Assembly (NCBI RefSeq): GCF_013283645.1
Contig: NZ_JABEKV010000001.1
Location: 446,699 to 510,698, forward strand
DNA from: Sinorhizobium psoraleae
GTDB lineage: Bacteria; Pseudomonadota; Alphaproteobacteria; Rhizobiales; Rhizobiaceae
DNA length: 64,000 bases
Direction: 5' to 3'
The notes below the pieces were generated by a model. It did not search any database, was not told the DNA's origin, and saw nothing but the letters and a program-made list of their open reading frames with translations. The position numbers and the translations under genes are program-made. This document shows, one piece after another, positions 8,827 to 18,167 of this stretch. Position 1 is the stretch's first letter. Each line of letters begins with the position of its first letter.

Positions 8827-10725
8827 ATGCGCACACTCGGAAAACTTTATCTGCCGATGACCGCTGGACTTCTGACAGCGGCTCTTGCCGGAAATGCGTT
8901 CGCCAACGAGGAACTGACGAAACTGGCGGCCGACGCGAAGAACTGGGCGATGCCCACGGGCGACTATGCCAATCACCGTTATTCCAAGCTCAATCAGATC
9001 ACCAAGGACAACGTGAAGGACCTGCAGGTCAAATGGACCTTCTCGACCGGTGTGCTGCGGGGCCATGAGGGCGGACCGCTGGTCATCGGCGACGTCATGT
9101 ACGTCCATACGCCGTTTCCCAACAACGTCTATGCCCTCGATCTGAACAACGACGGCAAGATCCTCTGGAAATACGAGCCAAAGCAGGATCCGACCGTCAT
9201 CGGCATCATGTGCTGTGACACGGTCAATCGCGGCGTCGCCTATGGCGATGGCAAGATAATCCTGAATCAGAACGACACGATGGTCGTTGCCCTCGACGCC
9301 AAGACCGGCAAGCCCGTCTGGTCTGTGAAGAACGGAGAACAGGTCGATGGCAGCAAGGCCGAGTCCAGCACGGGTGCGCCGATGGTGGTCAAGGACAAGG
9401 TGCTGATCGGTATATCGGGTGCGGAATTCGGTGTCCGCGGCTGGATGGCGGCTTACAATCTGAAAGATGGGTCGCTTGCCTGGAAAGCCTATTCGACTGG
9501 CCCCGACTCCGAAATGCTCGTCGACCCCGAAAAGACCACCCATCTAGGAAAGCCAATCGGACCTGACTCCGGTATAAAGAGTTGGGAAGGCGAGGAGTGG
9601 AAGACCGGCGGCGGCACGACATGGGGGTGGTACTCCTATGACCCGAAGCTCAACCTGATCTATTATGGCACGGCTAATCCGGGGGCTTGGAACCCCGTGC
9701 AGCGCCCGGGCGACAATCGCTGGTCCATGACCCTGATGGCGCGTGACGTCGATACCGGTATGGCCAAATGGCTGTATCAGATGACCCCGCACGACGAGTG
9801 GGATTATGACGGCGTCAACGAGAACATTCTCGTCGATGGAATGCAGATCAACGGTCAGCCGCGCGACGTGCTCGTGCATTTCGACCGCAACGGCTTTGCC
9901 TATACCCTTGACCGGGCGACGGGAGAGCTTCTGGTTGCCAAGAAATACGATCCGACGGTCAACTGGGCGACGGAAGTCGTCATGGATCCGAAGAGCGAGC
10001 AGTATGGCCGGCCGCAGGTCGTGGCGAAGTACTCCACCGAACAGAACGGCGAGGACGTGAATACGACGGGGATCTGCCCCGCCGCCCTCGGCACGAAGGA
10101 TCAGCAGCCGGCCGCCTATTCACCGAAGACCGGCCTGTTCTACGTGCCGACAAACCACGTCTGCATGGATTATGAGCCGTACAAGGTCAGCTACACGGCC
10201 GGTCAAGCTTATGTCGGTGCGACCGTTAACATGTATCCGACCCCGGGCAGCCATGGCGGCATGGGCAACTTCATTGCCTGGGATGCTGCCAAAGGCGAGA
10301 TCGTCTGGTCGAAGCCTGAGCGGTTCTCGGTCTGGTCCGGTGTTCTCGCGACCGAAGGCGACGTGGTCTTCTACGGAACCCTGGAAGGTTACATCGTCGC
10401 CGTCGATACGGCGGGCAAGGAACTCTACCGGTTCAAGACGCCATCCGGCATTATCGGAAACATCAACACGTTCGAACATGGCGGCAAGCAGTATATCGCC
10501 GTCTTGTCGGGCGTTGGTGGCTGGGCAGGCATCGGACTCGCCGGTGGCCTTCTGGGAGCGGAGGGCGCAGCGGCGTGGCAGCAGGCCGTGGCCGGTAAGA
10601 ACGCTCCGACCGCAGAAAAAGAAAGCATCGCCACAGCAGGTTTGGGTGCGGTAGGCGGTTATGCCGGACTGGCGGAGTACACGACGCTTGGCGGGCAACT
10701 GACTGTCTTCGGTCTTCCGGACTGA
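8827..10725 (+). CDS. xoxF: Lanthanide-dependent methanol dehydrogenase XoxF
   Basis: A 632-residue periplasmic PQQ quinoprotein oxidising methanol, with cytochrome XoxG as acceptor. A signal peptide ends AGNAFA (residue 26). The vicinal cysteine pair that stacks on PQQ is at residues 129-130 (MCCDT). The pair D326-Y327-D328 in DEWDYDGVN carries the catalytic aspartate and the second aspartate that marks lanthanide-binding XoxF; calcium-dependent MxaF has alanine there. Tryptophan-docking propeller repeats continue to the end. ATG 8827 follows GGGAGGAA. No PQQ biosynthesis genes are in the window. The C-terminal tail after about residue 590 is long and glycine-rich. Confidence 0.97.
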   Translation: MRTLGKLYLPMTAGLLTAALAGNAFANEELTKLAADAKNWAMPTGDYANHRYSKLNQITKDNVKDLQVKWTFSTGVLRGHEGGPLVIGDVMYVHTPFPNNVYALDLNNDGKILWKYEPKQDPTVIGIMCCDTVNRGVAYGDGKIILNQNDTMVVALDAKTGKPVWSVKNGEQVDGSKAESSTGAPMVVKDKVLIGISGAEFGVRGWMAAYNLKDGSLAWKAYSTGPDSEMLVDPEKTTHLGKPIGPDSGIKSWEGEEWKTGGGTTWGWYSYDPKLNLIYYGTANPGAWNPVQRPGDNRWSMTLMARDVDTGMAKWLYQMTPHDEWDYDGVNENILVDGMQINGQPRDVLVHFDRNGFAYTLDRATGELLVAKKYDPTVNWATEVVMDPKSEQYGRPQVVAKYSTEQNGEDVNTTGICPAALGTKDQQPAAYSPKTGLFYVPTNHVCMDYEPYKVSYTAGQAYVGATVNMYPTPGSHGGMGNFIAWDAAKGEIVWSKPERFSVWSGVLATEGDVVFYGTLEGYIVAVDTAGKELYRFKTPSGIIGNINTFEHGGKQYIAVLSGVGGWAGIGLAGGLLGAEGAAAWQQAVAGKNAPTAEKESIATAGLGAVGGYAGLAEYTTLGGQLTVFGLPD

Positions 10726-10743
10726 TGACCACCCGTTCGAGAG

Positions 10744-10776
10744 TGATGGGGCTGCGTCTCCGGCGCGGCCCCATCA
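10744..10776 (+). terminator. Hairpin between xoxF and xoxG
   Basis: TGATGGGGC (10744-10752) pairs with GCCCCATCA (10768-10776). No T-run follows, so it may be a stabilising or attenuating 3' structure that lowers xoxG/xoxJ expression relative to xoxF. Confidence 0.45.
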
Positions 10777-10890
10777 GACATCGACGGCCCGGAGCAATAA
10801 CTGCCAAGCAGTCCGCATCTCCATTCGTGCAAACCCCGATATGCCCTGCTGGAGCGTCGCGTTCCGGTTTTCCAAAGCGTGGAGTTATTG

Positions 10891-11415
10891 ATGGCTTTTC
10901 GTAATGTAGTTTTGGCGCTTGGCGCCATGTTCCCGTTCTTGATTCCCGGAAATATTACAGCGGCAGACGACAAGCAAAAAGCCGCAGCAGTCAAAGACGA
11001 AGACGGCAAATACTTCGATGCGGAGGGCAACCCGACATTCAAGTTTCAGGAGGATGGCACAGTCGACTGGTACACCTTCAGCGGCTACCGGCGCTATCAC
11101 TCGGACTGTCATGTCTGCCACGGCCCCGATGGGGTCGGCTCGAGTTATGCACCCGCTCTGGCCACGACCATGAAGAACATGGATTATCCGACTTTCCTCT
11201 CGATCGTTGCGGAGGGACGCAAGAACGTTGGCGGCGGCAAGGAAAACGTCATGCCGGCGTTCGGCGACAACAAGAACGTCTATTGCTACCTCGACGACAT
11301 TTACGTCTACCTGCGCGCCCGCGCCGTCGGCGCCGCGCCCCGAGGTCGTCCGCCCAAGAAGGTCGACAAGCCCGAAGCGGCGAAGGCTTACGAGACGTCC
11401 TGCATGGGTGAATGA
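10891..11415 (+). CDS. xoxG: Cytochrome c, electron acceptor of XoxF
   Basis: A 174-residue periplasmic monohaem cytochrome c. A signal peptide (about residues 1-24) is followed by the mature domain with one haem-binding CHVCH motif in SDCHVCHGPDG and a distal methionine candidate in NVMPAFGDN. ATG 10891 follows GGAG with seven-base spacing. It lies between xoxF and xoxJ, the usual place of XoxG, which takes electrons from XoxF. The tail is proline/lysine-rich and ends in a single cysteine region (ETSCMGE). Confidence 0.92.
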   Translation: MAFRNVVLALGAMFPFLIPGNITAADDKQKAAAVKDEDGKYFDAEGNPTFKFQEDGTVDWYTFSGYRRYHSDCHVCHGPDGVGSSYAPALATTMKNMDYPTFLSIVAEGRKNVGGGKENVMPAFGDNKNVYCYLDDIYVYLRARAVGAAPRGRPPKKVDKPEAAKAYETSCMGE

Positions 11416-11416
11416 C

Positions 11417-12280
11417 ATGGCACACGGCATTCATCGGACCTTTAGGGCAGCCCTCATCTCCACGGTGATGGCCGCGCTGATGCCGTTGCAAGCGCAATCC
11501 CAGAGCGCCGGGCTCGGGGCCGCTGGCGAACTGGTCGATCCGGACACGCTGCGGGTCTGCGCCGATCCGTCCAACATGCCATTCTCCGACCAGAGTGGCG
11601 AAGGCTTCGAGGACAAGCTCGCCAAGATGGTCGCAGCCAAGACAGGGCGAAGCTCCGTCACCTACATGTGGTATCCTTCGATCACGGGCTTTGTGCGCAA
11701 TACTCTCGGCGCCAACCGCTGCGACATCATCATGGGCTACGCGCAGGGAGACGAACTCGTCCAGAATACCAACGCTTATTATCGCTCCTCCTATGTGCTA
11801 ATTTACAAGAAGGATGGCGATCTTGCTGGCGTCGAAACGCTGACCGATCCGAAACTTGCCGACAAGCGGATCGGTGTGGTCCAGGGAACGCCACCCTCCG
11901 CGAATATGGCGATCGCAAAGCTGATGCGCAAAGCCAAGGTCTATCCGCTCATGGTCGACACGCGGATAATGCCGTCGGTGGCCGAGCTCATGATCCGAGA
12001 CATGCTGGCAGGCGTGATTGATGCCGCTGCAGTCTGGGGTCCGATGGCAGGTTATTATGCCGGCAAGTCCGGGGCCGATCTGGCGATCGTGCCTTTGACC
12101 GGCGAGAAGGGCGGCCAGCGCATGATCTATCGGATCACAATGGGTGTGCGGCCGTCCGACCAGCAATGGAAACGCACGCTCAATTCCTTCATCAGGGACA
12201 ACCAGGCGGAAATCAACAAGCTCTTGCTTTCCTATGGCGTCCCGCTGCTCGATGAACACGATGAGAGGATCACGCAGTGA
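11417..12280 (+). CDS. xoxJ: XoxJ-type periplasmic binding protein
   Basis: A 287-residue exported protein of the type II solute-binding fold (SBP_bac_3-like). After the signal peptide (ending near AQSQS) comes the family phrase DTLRVCADPSNMPFSDQSGEGFED. XoxJ proteins are proposed to help load or activate XoxF rather than serve a transporter. Its ATG is one base after the xoxG stop, so the two are co-translated. A small hairpin (TTCGAG/CTCGAA, 12283-12297) follows. Confidence 0.92.
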   Translation: MAHGIHRTFRAALISTVMAALMPLQAQSQSAGLGAAGELVDPDTLRVCADPSNMPFSDQSGEGFEDKLAKMVAAKTGRSSVTYMWYPSITGFVRNTLGANRCDIIMGYAQGDELVQNTNAYYRSSYVLIYKKDGDLAGVETLTDPKLADKRIGVVQGTPPSANMAIAKLMRKAKVYPLMVDTRIMPSVAELMIRDMLAGVIDAAAVWGPMAGYYAGKSGADLAIVPLTGEKGGQRMIYRITMGVRPSDQQWKRTLNSFIRDNQAEINKLLLSYGVPLLDEHDERITQ

Positions 12281-12282
12281 CG

Positions 12283-12334
12283 TTCGAGTACCTCGAAACG
12301 CTGGAGATGTGGGGCGCCGGGATACCGCGGCGCC
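12283..12334 (+). terminator. Two hairpins after xoxJ
   Basis: TTCGAG-TAC-CTCGAA at 12283-12297 is followed by GGCGCC (12313-12318) pairing with GGCGCC (12329-12334). Neither has a T-run. They could lower read-through from xox into adhC, or simply protect the 3' end. Confidence 0.35.
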
Positions 12335-12435
12335 ATCCGCATCCGATGGCTGCGGACGCTCGGAGGGGCTGTATCTTGTCGGACTCATCCTGGCGAACCA
12401 GTCCATGGAGGTGAGAATCAAGGGAGGATAACGAC

Positions 12436-13563
12436 ATGGACGTACGCGCCGCCGTCGCCACTGAGGCCGGCAAACCTCTGGAAATCATGACGGTTCAGCT
12501 CGAAGGGCCGAAGGCCGGCGAGGTGCTGGTCGAGATCAAGGCGACCGGCATCTGCCACACCGACGATTTCACGCTGTCGGGCGCCGATCCCGAGGGGCTG
12601 TTCCCGGCAATCCTCGGCCATGAGGGCGCCGGCATCGTCATCGACGTCGGTCCCGGCGTCACCTCGGTGAAGAAGGGCGACCACGTCATCCCGCTCTATA
12701 CGCCGGAATGCCGATCCTGCCCCTCCTGCCTCAGCCGCAAGACCAATCTCTGCACTGCCATCCGCGCCACCCAGGGGCAAGGGCTGATGCCGGACGGCAC
12801 CTCGCGGTTTTCGCTCAACGGCGAGAAGCTGCACCACTACATGGGCTGCTCGACCTTTGCGAACTTCACCGTGCTGCCGGAGATCGCCGTCGCCAAGGTC
12901 AACCCGGACGCGCCGTTCGACAAGATCTGCTACATCGGCTGCGGGGTGACCACCGGCATCGGCGCGGTAATCAACACCGCCAAGGTCGAAATGGGGTCGA
13001 CGGCGATCGTCTTCGGGCTTGGTGGCATCGGCCTCAACGTCATTCAGGGGCTTCGGCTTGCCGGCGCCGACATGATCATCGGCGTCGACATCAACAACGA
13101 CAAGAAGCCCTGGGGCGAGAAGTTTGGCATGACCCACTTCGTCAATCCGAAGGAGGTCGGCGACGACATCGTGCCCCATCTTGTCAACCTGACGAAACGC
13201 GGCGCCGACCAGATCGGCGGCGCCGACTACACCTTCGACTGCACCGGCAATGTCAAGGTGATGCGCCAGGCGCTCGAGGCCTCGCATCGCGGCTGGGGCA
13301 AGTCGGTGATCATCGGCGTTGCCGGTGCCGGCCAGGAGATTGCCACCCGGCCGTTCCAACTGGTCACCGGCCGCACCTGGATGGGCACCGCCTTCGGCGG
13401 CGCGCGCGGCCGCACCGACGTGCCGAAGATCGTCGACTGGTACATGGAGGGCAAGATCGAGATCGACCCGATGATCACCCACACGATGCCGCTCGACGAC
13501 ATCAACAAGGGCTTCGAACTGATGCATTCCGGCGAAAGCATCCGCAGCGTCGTGATCTACTGA
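12436..13563 (+). CDS. adhC: S-(hydroxymethyl)glutathione dehydrogenase / class III alcohol dehydrogenase
   Basis: A 375-residue cytosolic zinc enzyme that oxidises S-hydroxymethylglutathione to S-formylglutathione with NAD. It shows catalytic zinc ligands in [11 protein letters not shown] and LGHEGAGIV, the structural zinc cluster [15 protein letters not shown], and the nucleotide motif [12 protein letters not shown]. Length and motifs match class III ADH exactly. The ATG follows AAGGGAGG. With gfa downstream it handles formaldehyde made by XoxF. S-formylglutathione hydrolase, the next step, is not in the window. Confidence 0.97.
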   Translation: MDVRAAVATEAGKPLEIMTVQLEGPKAGEVLVEIKATGICHTDDFTLSGADPEGLFPAILGHEGAGIVIDVGPGVTSVKKGDHVIPLYTPECRSCPSCLSRKTNLCTAIRATQGQGLMPDGTSRFSLNGEKLHHYMGCSTFANFTVLPEIAVAKVNPDAPFDKICYIGCGVTTGIGAVINTAKVEMGSTAIVFGLGGIGLNVIQGLRLAGADMIIGVDINNDKKPWGEKFGMTHFVNPKEVGDDIVPHLVNLTKRGADQIGGADYTFDCTGNVKVMRQALEASHRGWGKSVIIGVAGAGQEIATRPFQLVTGRTWMGTAFGGARGRTDVPKIVDWYMEGKIEIDPMITHTMPLDDINKGFELMHSGESIRSVVIY

Positions 13564-13650
13564 GCGTATCCGCCGGGCGCTCGAACCAAGCTGAAGCGCC
13601 AGAGCATCCGAGACGAGATTTGGGCTTCGGCACAACAGGGAGGACACGCA

Positions 13651-14226
13651 ATGGAAAGTTCAATTAGCATTCATCCGGCGGTCGATGGTGGCCTGAGAGA
13701 GGCCAGCCCGAACTTTACCGGAGGCACGCTTGTTTGTGCCTGCACGGACCGGCCGGTCAAGGTGAGGATCGAGGGACAGATTGCCCACAATCATGCTTGC
13801 GGCTGCACCAAATGCTGGAAGCCCAGCGGCACCAATTTCTCCATTGTTGCGGTTGTTCCGCATGACAAGGTGACCGTGCTCGAGAACGGCGACAAGCTGC
13901 AAGTGGTCGACCCGTCTGCGCTGATCCAGCGGCACGCCTGCAGGGACTGCGGCGTTCACATGTATGGCCCGGTGGAGCGCGAACATGCCTTCCAGGGGCT
14001 GGACTTCATTCACCCCGAGCGCTTTCAGGAGTCGGGCTGGGCTCCGCCCGGCTTTGCCGCCTTTGTCTCCTCCATCATCGAATCGGGGGTCGATCCCAGT
14101 CGCATGGATGGCATCCGGGCCCGCTTGCGGGAGCTTGGACTGGAGCCCTATGACTGCCTGTCGCCAGCCCTGATGGACTATATCGCCACCTGGGTTGCGA
14201 AGAAGTCGGGCGCGCTTCCAAGCTGA
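13651..14226 (+). CDS. gfa: S-(hydroxymethyl)glutathione synthase (Gfa)
   Basis: A 191-residue glutathione-dependent formaldehyde-activating enzyme that condenses formaldehyde with glutathione. The zinc-binding cysteines are visible in [15 protein letters not shown] and ACRDCGVH, the arrangement of the Gfa fold. It follows adhC by 87 bp on the same strand, and its ATG follows AGGGAGGA. Together they form the glutathione branch of formaldehyde oxidation downstream of methanol dehydrogenase. Confidence 0.95.
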   Translation: MESSISIHPAVDGGLREASPNFTGGTLVCACTDRPVKVRIEGQIAHNHACGCTKCWKPSGTNFSIVAVVPHDKVTVLENGDKLQVVDPSALIQRHACRDCGVHMYGPVEREHAFQGLDFIHPERFQESGWAPPGFAAFVSSIIESGVDPSRMDGIRARLRELGLEPYDCLSPALMDYIATWVAKKSGALPS

Positions 14227-14250
14227 TCGAGCAAATGGAGTTGATGCCGC

Positions 14251-14277
14251 CCTGTCAGTGCGCTAACCGCTGACAGG
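14251..14277 (+). terminator. Hairpin after gfa
   Basis: CCTGTCAG (14251-14258) pairs perfectly with CTGACAGG (14270-14277) across 11 bases. It has no T-run but lies 25 bp after the gfa stop and marks the end of the methylotrophy block. The rest of 14227-14377 shows nothing further. Confidence 0.5.
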
Positions 14278-14377
14278 GGCGCCTCTGCCATGGACTTTGA
14301 CGCGTGGAAACAGCCGCGGCTACCCTGTGCCTGCGATTGAAGGAGCATCCGGTAGATCGCCCGGACACGACGCGGAT

Positions 14378-14656
14378 CTAGGGGCGCGGCGGCTTGACGC
14401 TGCCGAACCGGACCTCTTCGCGTGAGGGATTGTCGGCGATCGACTGCTCCTCCTCATCATCTGGAAGAGCTTCGTCGGGATCGACATTTGCCTCATCGCG
14501 GCTCGGAACCGGCGGTATCCGGCCTTGGTCCACCGGCTTTGCATCCTCGGGGCGCGATAAATCCGGTCGCGTCTCGGCGTTCTCGTCGGGGACTTCGGCC
14601 TCGTCGGGGACCTCGGCCGGTCGGCGGGCAGGGTCTTTCGGATTGATACGTGCCAT
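14378..14656 (-). CDS. Acidic, proline-rich disordered protein, stress-promoter-linked
   Basis: A 92-residue protein of very low complexity, rich in Glu, Asp, Pro and Arg (PDEAEVPDENAET and similar), with no hydrophobic core. It is probably intrinsically disordered and cytoplasmic. ATG 14656 follows AAGGAAGA; a longer form from 14710 has no ribosome site. A GGAAC-N18-TT site on the same strand ends about 27 bp upstream, so it is likely induced by the general stress sigma factor. I know no function. Confidence 0.65.
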   Translation of the reverse strand: MARINPKDPARRPAEVPDEAEVPDENAETRPDLSRPEDAKPVDQGRIPPVPSRDEANVDPDEALPDDEEEQSIADNPSREEVRFGSVKPPRP

Positions 14657-14682
14657 CGCGATCTTCCTTTTCTTATCGGAAG

Positions 14683-14707
14683 AAAGCGAGTGGCAGCACT
14701 TTGTTCC
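14683..14707 (-). promoter_or_regulatory. Candidate EcfG/RpoE2 promoter for the acidic protein gene
   Basis: On the minus strand GGAAC (14707-14703) is followed by 18 bases and TT (14684-14683), matching the general stress consensus GGAAC-N18/19-TT. The start codon is 27 bp downstream. Confidence 0.65.
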
Positions 14708-14792
14708 CAATCCTCACCTGTTCCCTATTCTCCAAGTTCCCGCTCCAGCGTCCTGCCGGCAAGGGCGAACGCTGGCGGGGATCTTCCGTTGA

Positions 14793-14817
14793 GGAACAAT
14801 TGCCATCGACGACGATT
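14793..14817 (+). promoter_or_regulatory. Candidate EcfG/RpoE2 promoter for the small membrane protein at 14893
   Basis: GGAAC (14793-14797), 18 bases, TT (14816-14817). It lies 75 bp upstream of the small gene and on the correct strand. Confidence 0.6.
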
Positions 14818-14892
14818 GGGGCTTCGAACACGCGGGAATGCGGGACGGTATCCCAAGCCCTTGTTCCGTCGGTCTCGTGGTTCAGATCAGGA

Positions 14893-15045
14893 ATGAAGGA
14901 TGGTCACCGGAGGATGTCAAAGCTTGCGACAGCAGCGGTACTTCTGATTCTGGTCGTGATCGCAGTGATCTGGGTGCTTTTTCCGTATGACGGGACCCCC
15001 GATATTGGACAGCCACCGCCGCATGCGATCGACCAATCGGATTAG
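14893..15045 (+). CDS. Small single-span membrane protein
   Basis: A 50-residue protein with one strong transmembrane helix (about residues 11-27, LATAAVLLILVVIAVIW) and a short proline-rich tail. Two starts are possible: ATG 14893 after CAGGA, and ATG 14914 directly preceded by GGAGG, which would give 43 residues. An EcfG-type promoter precedes it. Small single-span proteins of this type are common in rhizobial stress regulons, but this one is not recognised. Confidence 0.5.
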   Translation: MKDGHRRMSKLATAAVLLILVVIAVIWVLFPYDGTPDIGQPPPHAIDQSD

Positions 15046-15147
15046 GCGTCCCCCGTGGCCGCGTGTCCGGAATCCACGACACATCGCCCATACAACGCCT
15101 CCCGCCTACGTGGTGCGACGCCCATGCCGGCGTTGCACAGTGATGTC

Positions 15148-15172
15148 GGAACATCTTCAGCCGCTGGCGGTT
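15148..15172 (+). promoter_or_regulatory. Candidate EcfG/RpoE2 promoter for the SDR/ADH operon
   Basis: GGAAC (15148-15152), 18 bases, TT (15171-15172), 35 bp before the SDR start codon. The spacing to the gene is ideal. Confidence 0.7.
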
Positions 15173-15206
15173 CCTTCGGAACCCTCGTTCGAGACGGAGA
15201 TGCGAC

Positions 15207-16196
15207 ATGAGAAAAGCTCTGAGAGATGCGGTAGTGGTCATCACGGGCGCTTCGTCCGGAGTTGGGCAGGCCGCGGCTGAAGAGTTCGCCCGACGCGGTT
15301 CGAAACTCGTGCTCGCCGCCCGCGATGCGGCCGCGCTTCAACGCGTGGCGAAGACCTGTCGCGAAATGGGGGCCGAGGTCCTGGTTGTGCCGACTGACGT
15401 GACGGACGCAGACGCAGTCAGGGAGCTGGCCAGGAAGGCGACGAGCTTCGGCAAGATCGACGTCTGGTTCAGCAATGTCGGCGTCGGTGCGGTTGGTCGC
15501 TTCGTTGATACGCCGATCGCCGCCCACGAGCAGGTCATTCGCACCAACCTGATGGGCCATATCAATGACGCACATGCAGTCATTCCGATCTTTCTCAAGC
15601 AGCGCCAGGGCACCTTCATCAACATGATTTCTCTTGGGGGTTTTGCTTCCACGCCTTTTGCGACGGCCTACAGTGCCAGCAAGTTCGGCCTTAGAGGCTT
15701 CTCCGAAGCGCTCCGTGCCGAACTCGCCGATGAACCCGATATCCACATTTGTGATGTTTACCCCACCTTCATGGATACTCCGGGGGTGGCCCACGGTGCG
15801 AATTACACAGGCCGCAAACTCAGCGTTCCTCCACCCGTCTACAATGCGCGCCGTGCCGCTCGCGCCATTGTCCGTCTCGCGGAGCGTCCACGCACCTCGA
15901 TCACGGTTGGCTTCGTGGCGGACCTGGCGCGTTTCGCGCATTTTCTCGCGCCCAATCTCACGACGCGGCTGCTGGCGCAGCTTACGTCCCGTTATCTGAG
16001 CCAAGCGCCGCGGGTGGAGAGCAGCAACGGCAACTTGTTCAGGGCGCCGGCCGTGGCCGGCGGTATCGACGGAGGTCTTCGCTCGTCCCATAGAATTCCG
16101 CTTGCAACCGTGGCAGCCGTGGCTGTCGTCGGGCTCGCGGTCGCTGCCCTGATCGCCGGGAAGCCCCGTGCTTCGCACATGGGAGTCCTGAGGTGA
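15207..16196 (+). CDS. Short-chain dehydrogenase/reductase with C-terminal membrane anchor
   Basis: A 329-residue SDR. The N-terminal Rossmann motif is TGASSGVG (about residues 13-20), with the dinucleotide loop SNVGVG near residue 91 and the catalytic serine in ISLGG and Tyr155 in YSASK. After the catalytic domain (about 260 residues) it carries an extra tail ending in a hydrophobic helix (about residues 296-318), so it is probably anchored in the inner membrane. Its stop overlaps the GTG start of the next gene, so the two act together. The substrate is unknown. Confidence 0.85.
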   Translation: MRKALRDAVVVITGASSGVGQAAAEEFARRGSKLVLAARDAAALQRVAKTCREMGAEVLVVPTDVTDADAVRELARKATSFGKIDVWFSNVGVGAVGRFVDTPIAAHEQVIRTNLMGHINDAHAVIPIFLKQRQGTFINMISLGGFASTPFATAYSASKFGLRGFSEALRAELADEPDIHICDVYPTFMDTPGVAHGANYTGRKLSVPPPVYNARRAARAIVRLAERPRTSITVGFVADLARFAHFLAPNLTTRLLAQLTSRYLSQAPRVESSNGNLFRAPAVAGGIDGGLRSSHRIPLATVAAVAVVGLAVAALIAGKPRASHMGVLR

Positions 16197-17362
16197 AGGC
16201 CCTGACCTGGCACGGCAAGGGCGACATCCGGTGCGAGAGCGTGCCTGATCCGAAAATCGAGGACGATCGCGATGCCATCATCAAGGTCAGCGCGTGCGCG
16301 ATCTGTGGCTCGGACGTCCATATTTTCAATGGTCTCATTCCCTCGATGGAGCACGGCGACGTGCTTGGCCATGAAACGATGGGCGAGGTGGTCGAGGTCG
16401 GCAAGAGGGCGACCAGATTGAGGGTCGGCGATCGTGTCGTCGTTCCCTTCACGATCGCCTGCGGCGAGTGTTTCTTCTGTCAGCGAGGCTTCTATTCGGG
16501 CTGCGAACGCACCAATCCCGATCGGGAAAAGGCGGTGAAGCTGTGGGGCAATTCGCCTGCCGGCCTGTTCGGCTATTCCCATCTTCTCGGCGGCTATAGC
16601 GGCGGGCAGGCGGAATATCTTCGCGTGCCCTATGCGGATGTCGGACCGATCAAAGTCCCGGACGAGTTGACCGACGAGCAGGTGCTGTTTCTTTCCGACA
16701 TCTTCCCGACCGGCTACATGGCCGCCGAATTCTGCGACATCAAGCCGGCCGACACGATCGCTATCTGGGGCTGCGGTCCCGTCGGGCAGATGGCGATCCG
16801 TTCGGCGTTCCTGCTCGGAGCCGAAAGGGTCATTGCCGTGGATACGGTTCCGGAACGCCTGAGGCTCGCCGAAACGGCGGGTGCGATGACCCTCGATTTC
16901 ATGCAGGAGGACATCTACGATCGGATCATGGAGATAACCCACGGTCGGGGCGCCGACGCCTGCATCGACGCGGTCGGGACCGAAGCCGACAGCCGGGCAA
17001 GCCTCGATTCCTTTGTCGATCGCGTGAAGGTGGCCACGTTCATGGGCACCGATCGCCCGCATGTCTTGCGGCAGGCAATCCATTGCTGCCGGAATTTCGG
17101 AACCGTCTCGATCGTAGGCGTCTATGGCGGATATCTGGACAAAATACCCATGGGGTCGGCAATCAACCGCGGACTGACTTTCCGCATGGGCCAGACGCCG
17201 GTGCAGCGTTATCTGCCTTCGCTCCTCGATCGGATCGGGAAGGGGGAGATTGACCCCTCTTTCGTCATCACCCACAGGGGCAGTCTCGATGAGGGGCCGG
17301 CGCTCTACCGTACCTTCGGCGACAGGAAGGATGGTTGCGTAAAGGTGGTTCTGAGGCCGTAA
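16193..17362 (+). CDS. Zinc-dependent alcohol dehydrogenase, glutathione-independent formaldehyde-dehydrogenase-like
   Basis: A 389-residue MDR-family zinc dehydrogenase. Catalytic zinc ligands are in [10 protein letters not shown] and LGHETMGEV; the structural zinc lobe is [15 protein letters not shown]. The nucleotide-binding motif is GCGPVGQMA. The long middle section is typical of the glutathione-independent formaldehyde-dehydrogenase-like subgroup, whose substrates vary. The GTG start overlaps the SDR stop (GTGA). A stress promoter upstream of the SDR would drive both, so a role in aldehyde or alcohol detoxification under stress is plausible rather than shown. Confidence 0.88.
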   Translation: MKALTWHGKGDIRCESVPDPKIEDDRDAIIKVSACAICGSDVHIFNGLIPSMEHGDVLGHETMGEVVEVGKRATRLRVGDRVVVPFTIACGECFFCQRGFYSGCERTNPDREKAVKLWGNSPAGLFGYSHLLGGYSGGQAEYLRVPYADVGPIKVPDELTDEQVLFLSDIFPTGYMAAEFCDIKPADTIAIWGCGPVGQMAIRSAFLLGAERVIAVDTVPERLRLAETAGAMTLDFMQEDIYDRIMEITHGRGADACIDAVGTEADSRASLDSFVDRVKVATFMGTDRPHVLRQAIHCCRNFGTVSIVGVYGGYLDKIPMGSAINRGLTFRMGQTPVQRYLPSLLDRIGKGEIDPSFVITHRGSLDEGPALYRTFGDRKDGCVKVVLRP

Positions 17363-17447
17363 AGGGATCTGCACTCGTCAAGCGCCGCCGCGTGCCCGCG
17401 ATCGCGCGATTTAACTCTTTGAACTCCTAGGACTCTTTGAACTCCCC

Positions 17448-17466
17448 GGAACTGTTTTACAGTTCC
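17448..17466 (-). terminator. Hairpin at the end of the metallophosphoesterase gene
   Basis: GGAACTGT (17448-17455) pairs with ACAGTTCC (17459-17466) around three T. It overlaps the last codons of the minus-strand gene. Just beside it a 14-base unit ACTCTTTGAACTCC occurs twice (from about 17413 and 17431). It may end transcription from both sides of this convergent junction. Confidence 0.4.
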
Positions 17467-18167
17467 AGAATGGCGTAGGGCCGGCCCGTCGGCTTTTCTA
17501 TATGCGCAGCGACATTGAACACCGGGGCGCCGCCCGGTGTCTGCCCTTCGTAGGTTCCTTTATGTGCGTGGCCGTGAACAACGGCGCTCACGCGGAAGCG
17601 GTCGATGGTCTCGGCGAGACGGGATGAACCGAGAAACGGGTATATTTCCTTGGGTTCCCCCGCGACGGTTTCGGCGATCGGGGAATAATGCAGAACGACC
17701 AGGGCGCGCTGTGCCCTGGTGTTCCTCAAGGCATTCTCCAGACGCATGGCCTCGTCGACGCTCTCCGAGACCATGGCCTTTATGGCGGTCTCGCCGAACG
17801 AGCCCAGCATGTGCCGACCGAAGCCGCCGATGAAGCCTTTTGTTCCGGCGAACCCCACTCCGTCGATCTCGACCGTCTGGCCGTTGAGAAGATGGACGCC
17901 TGCCTTCACCAGGATCGACGAGACTTCCTCCGCCGCATCGCATTGGTGATCGTGATTTCCAAGAACGGCGATGACGGGAACCGTGCAGGACTTCAGGTCG
18001 GCCGCGAGGAGTTCGGCCTCCACCGGCTTGCCCAGGTCCGTTAGATCCCCGGCGATGACGAGCACGTCAGCGGCTTGCGAAATCTCAGAAAACAGCTCGG
18101 TATAGGAGACCGACCTGTCCTCCTTCACGTGGAGATCCGCAACGGCGGCGACTTTCAGCTTGCTCAT
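17457..18167 (-). CDS. Metallophosphoesterase (calcineurin-like)
   Basis: A 236-residue two-metal phosphoesterase. The five family motifs are visible in order: ADLHV, AGDLTDLG, GNHDHQ, a histidine in VVLHYSP and VVHGHAHKG. It would hydrolyse a phosphomonoester or phosphodiester; the substrate cannot be read from sequence. Its start overlaps the stop of the nucleotidyltransferase gene upstream, so the two are translated together. A shared general-stress promoter lies upstream of that partner. Confidence 0.88.
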   Translation of the reverse strand: MSKLKVAAVADLHVKEDRSVSYTELFSEISQAADVLVIAGDLTDLGKPVEAELLAADLKSCTVPVIAVLGNHDHQCDAAEEVSSILVKAGVHLLNGQTVEIDGVGFAGTKGFIGGFGRHMLGSFGETAIKAMVSESVDEAMRLENALRNTRAQRALVVLHYSPIAETVAGEPKEIYPFLGSSRLAETIDRFRVSAVVHGHAHKGTYEGQTPGGAPVFNVAAHIEKPTGRPYAILEL

